Made by a program: the position numbers and the translations under genes. A stretch of DNA of 44,711 nt from Candidatus Aminicenantota bacterium (GTDB lineage: Bacteria > Acidobacteriota > Aminicenantia > Aminicenantales > Aminicenantaceae): NCBI GenBank assembly GCA_020348385.1, contig CP070750.1, positions 3,427,521-3,472,231 of the forward strand, given 5' to 3'. Shown one piece after another: positions 42,876 through 44,711 of the stretch. Position 1 is the stretch's first letter. The number at the start of each line of letters is the position of its first letter. The notes under the pieces were generated by a model, which worked only from the letters and a program-made list of their open reading frames with translations, made no database searches and was not told where the DNA came from.

Positions 42876-44358
42876 AAAAAACGTCCTTTCGTTTCTCAGC
42901 ATAATATTATTTCTAAGTTTGGCCTTTATCTGCAGCTGCAAAAAAACCCCCACGATTCCTCAGATCGACGATGCCTCGCGCCCGTTGATCTGGTTGGACA
43001 TATCCGAAATGTCCTTCGCCACCACTGTAAATGGAGGAAATCCACCCAGTCAAACACTCCAAATAAAAAATGCAGGCCCCGATAAACTGGACTACACCAT
43101 AGAAGCGGATGTGGACTGGGTTAGCATCTCTCCCTCTGTTGGGATTTCTACAGGACAGGTGAACGAGCACAAAATTTCTGTAAACAGAGCAGGCCTGGAA
43201 TCTAAGGAAGAAGAGCTTGCTGCCAACCTAACCATCAAGTGCTCGAGTGCTTATAATAATCCCCAACACATGGCGGTGAAACTCAATATCACGAATGGAA
43301 CGCCTCCAAAAATCTGGGTTGAAACTAAAGACTTCACCTTCAATGCACAAGAAGGAGGGCCCAATCCTTCCCATCAAAACCTCAGGATAAAAAACGACGG
43401 GCCGGGAACCCTGAACTACCAACTGAACACAGATGCCTCATGGATCAAGGTGAATCCCCCCTCAGGCTCCGCTCAGAAAAACCTGCAAGTTCATCAGGTC
43501 CAAGTGGATGTAGCCAGCCTCAACTCAGGGGAATTCCATGGAAAGATATCAGTCCAAGACAACAATGCCGCCAATAGTCCACAGGCCATTGAAGTCACAT
43601 TGAATATCAACAAAAATAAGCCTCCGATAATCTCACTCTCCACCGGTAATCTCAATTTCGCTGCTATTCAGGGGGGATCAGACCCTCCCTCGAAATCTTT
43701 CACCGTACGCAATACGGGGGGCGGTGAATTGAAATATTCTGTGGAATGGGATGCCGACTGGCTGTTGGTGGGCCCAGACAAGGGACAATCTGCCGGGGGA
43801 GCTCATCAAAAACACACCGTTTCCGTCAACACAGGAGGCTTGAGCACGGGGAGCTACCAAGGCACAATCTTTGTCTCCGACTCTCAGGCTTCGAACACAC
43901 CCCAGCAAATTAGCGTTAATCTCAATATTACCAATCCTTCCTCAGACAACTCGATATCTATTTCCTGCAATCCCAGCTCTGCACAGACCAACACCATCGT
44001 AAATTTTCCGATATCAATCCGGGGAAATCTCAACGAAATTTCAGTATTCGGGTTGGAATTGACCTTTGACACAAACATTTTCCAACTGCATAGCATCGTT
44101 GATGGCTCCCTCACAAGAAGCTGGGCTGCTGTGGATGGGAACGAAGTCAGTGCCGGCACGATAAAGATCGGAGGATTTGCAGGTTCGGCAAACCCGATAC
44201 CCAAATCGAGCACCGGAACGATCGTCATCGTGAAGCTGAAGGTCAAGTCCACAGCTTCTTCCAATCAGCAAACAAAGGTCCGGATCCAAAATTATATTGA
44301 TGACATCCAAGGGATGACACCGTCTTCGGCCTCCACAACATTCACATACCTGAAATAA
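42862..44358 (+). CDS. Lipoprotein with three BACON-like domains and a cohesin-like domain
   Basis: The ATG at 42862 gives a lipoprotein signal (LSIILFLSLAFICSCKK), with Cys at the lipid-attachment site, so the protein is probably anchored in the outer membrane. Three similar beta domains of about 110 residues follow, each with a closing DWVSISPSVG, ASWIKVNPPSGSA or ADWLLVGPDKGQSA, the W-x-x-V-x-P-x-x-G of BACON-like domains, which bind carbohydrate or mucin in other bacteria. The last 140 residues (from DNSISISCNPSSAQTNTIVN) are a cohesin-like domain with FGLELTFDTNIFQLHSIVDG and GTIVIVKLKVKS. Its start overlaps the stop of the beta-helix gene by 14 bases, so the two are coupled. A surface-attached cohesin could receive the dockerin of the upstream protein; that is inference. 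Confidence 0.85.
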   Translation: MSGDKKNVLSFLSIILFLSLAFICSCKKTPTIPQIDDASRPLIWLDISEMSFATTVNGGNPPSQTLQIKNAGPDKLDYTIEADVDWVSISPSVGISTGQVNEHKISVNRAGLESKEEELAANLTIKCSSAYNNPQHMAVKLNITNGTPPKIWVETKDFTFNAQEGGPNPSHQNLRIKNDGPGTLNYQLNTDASWIKVNPPSGSAQKNLQVHQVQVDVASLNSGEFHGKISVQDNNAANSPQAIEVTLNINKNKPPIISLSTGNLNFAAIQGGSDPPSKSFTVRNTGGGELKYSVEWDADWLLVGPDKGQSAGGAHQKHTVSVNTGGLSTGSYQGTIFVSDSQASNTPQQISVNLNITNPSSDNSISISCNPSSAQTNTIVNFPISIRGNLNEISVFGLELTFDTNIFQLHSIVDGSLTRSWAAVDGNEVSAGTIKIGGFAGSANPIPKSSTGTIVIVKLKVKSTASSNQQTKVRIQNYIDDIQGMTPSSASTTFTYLK

Positions 44359-44368
44359 CCAAAAAACA

Positions 44369-44398
44369 TTCGCATTTATAAACATTTTTGTTTATAAT
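44369..44398 (+). promoter_or_regulatory. Promoter inside a perfect hairpin
   Basis: TTCGCA (44369-44374) and TATAAT (44393-44398) lie 18 bases apart. The spacer and -10 also form a perfect 9-base inverted repeat (TTATAAACA, 44376-44384, with TGTTTATAA, 44389-44397). It may act as promoter for the next gene or as an operator; there is no T-run, so a terminator is less likely. Confidence 0.4.
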
Positions 44399-44429
44399 AC
44401 GGAAGATCCAAGGCACGGCGAATGTTAGA

Positions 44430-44711
44430 ATGAAGAAACTTTTCTGGGCTTTCCTTCTTATTTCCGTTTTTTTCCTTTCGTCGATCTATGCAGGAACCGA
44501 TTATTATCTAGACGCCACCGGCGGAAACGATGGCAACAACGGCCTTTCCCCCCAAAATGCCTGGAGGACCATAGGGAAGCTAAACGATAGCTGGTCGAGA
44601 ATAACACCAGGCGACAGAATCCTTCTCAAAAGAGATACAATTTTTTCCGATGAGACTCTGTATATAAGAAAGGGAGGCACTTCATCCAACCCCATCGTCA
44701 TCGGCGCTTAT
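44430..44711 (+). CDS. Second secreted beta-helix protein, C-terminus beyond the window
   Basis: The ATG at 44430 opens a frame that runs to the window edge (94 codons). It has a signal peptide (LFWAFLLISVFFLSSIYAG) and then TDYYLDATGGNDGNNGLSPQ, WRTIGKLNDSWSRITPGDRI and LLKRDTIFSDETLYIRKGGT, nearly the same as residues 20-100 of the beta-helix protein at 39858. So it is a tandem paralogue, diverged in both DNA and protein. The modules that follow are not seen. The ribosome site is weak. Confidence 0.85.
   Translation, partial: MKKLFWAFLLISVFFLSSIYAGTDYYLDATGGNDGNNGLSPQNAWRTIGKLNDSWSRITPGDRILLKRDTIFSDETLYIRKGGTSSNPIVIGAY

Noticed and set aside
1..44711. tRNA, rRNA, phage attachment sites or integrase genes
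   Set aside because: None could be seen on reading both strands; no direct repeats flank any gene group.

Overview
The window looks like a chromosomal stretch of a Gram-negative (diderm), uncultured-type bacterium. Two proteins look like outer-membrane beta-barrels with a C-terminal Phe, there is a Wza-type exporter, and many genes carry Sec signal peptides. My best taxonomic guess is an Acidobacteriota/Aminicenantes-like lineage, from the mix of 6-bladed propeller, BACON-like, PKD, dockerin and cohesin proteins next to ordinary housekeeping genes. That is inference only: there is no rRNA gene and I could not run a search. I saw no tRNA, CRISPR array, intact insertion sequence or phage gene.

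Layout. (1) 1-2.6 kb, minus strand: the start of a secreted Calx-beta protein, then a cassette of two small exported proteins with a twin C-x6-C pattern, a 6-bladed beta-propeller protein and a membrane-anchored CxxC thioredoxin-like protein. (2) 2.8-5.9 kb, minus: gltX followed by hutU with overlapping reading frames; gltX appears to have a leaderless promoter. (3) 6.1-10.9 kb: a c-di-GMP pair, a REC-like/GAF/GGDEF/PilZ diguanylate cyclase and a REC-like/HD-GYP phosphodiesterase (both plus strand), on either side of an acidic coiled-coil protein (minus). (4) 10.9-15.0 kb, minus: translation genes rsmD, an unknown gene, a VanZ-like gene, rpmE, prfA and prmC. (5) 15.3-17.8 kb, minus: envelope proteins (SH3b plus barrel, unknown exported protein, carboxypeptidase-regulatory-like protein).

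(6) 17.8-35.6 kb, minus: a large Wzx/Wzy-type exopolysaccharide locus. In transcription order it has an SGNH hydrolase-like protein, a hexapeptide acyltransferase, three GT4 glycosyltransferases, a polymerase-like membrane protein, another GT4, a geranylgeranyl-reductase-like flavoprotein, an outer-membrane barrel, a Wzz/BY-kinase, an O-antigen-ligase-like protein coupled to a TPR protein, an initiating phosphoglycosyl transferase, the Wza-type exporter and the CpsB-type phosphatase. The flippase Wzx and a GT2 are divergent on the plus strand (36.3-38.8 kb), followed by a methyltransferase with an N-terminal zinc ribbon (minus).

(7) 39.9-44.7 kb, plus: a secreted right-handed beta-helix protein that ends in PKD, InlB-like, dockerin and cohesin modules, a BACON-like lipoprotein ending in a cohesin module, and the start of a second beta-helix paralogue. 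This suggests a cell-surface assembly built on cohesin-dockerin contacts next to the polysaccharide locus.

In outline, the c-di-GMP enzymes could control the polysaccharide and the surface proteins, the BY-kinase/CpsB pair would set chain length by phosphorylation, and the beta-helix proteins could bind or cut the polysaccharide. The two most unusual systems are the twin C-x6-C/propeller/thioredoxin cassette and the dockerin-cohesin surface cluster, the latter preceded by a possible RNA pseudoknot in its leader.
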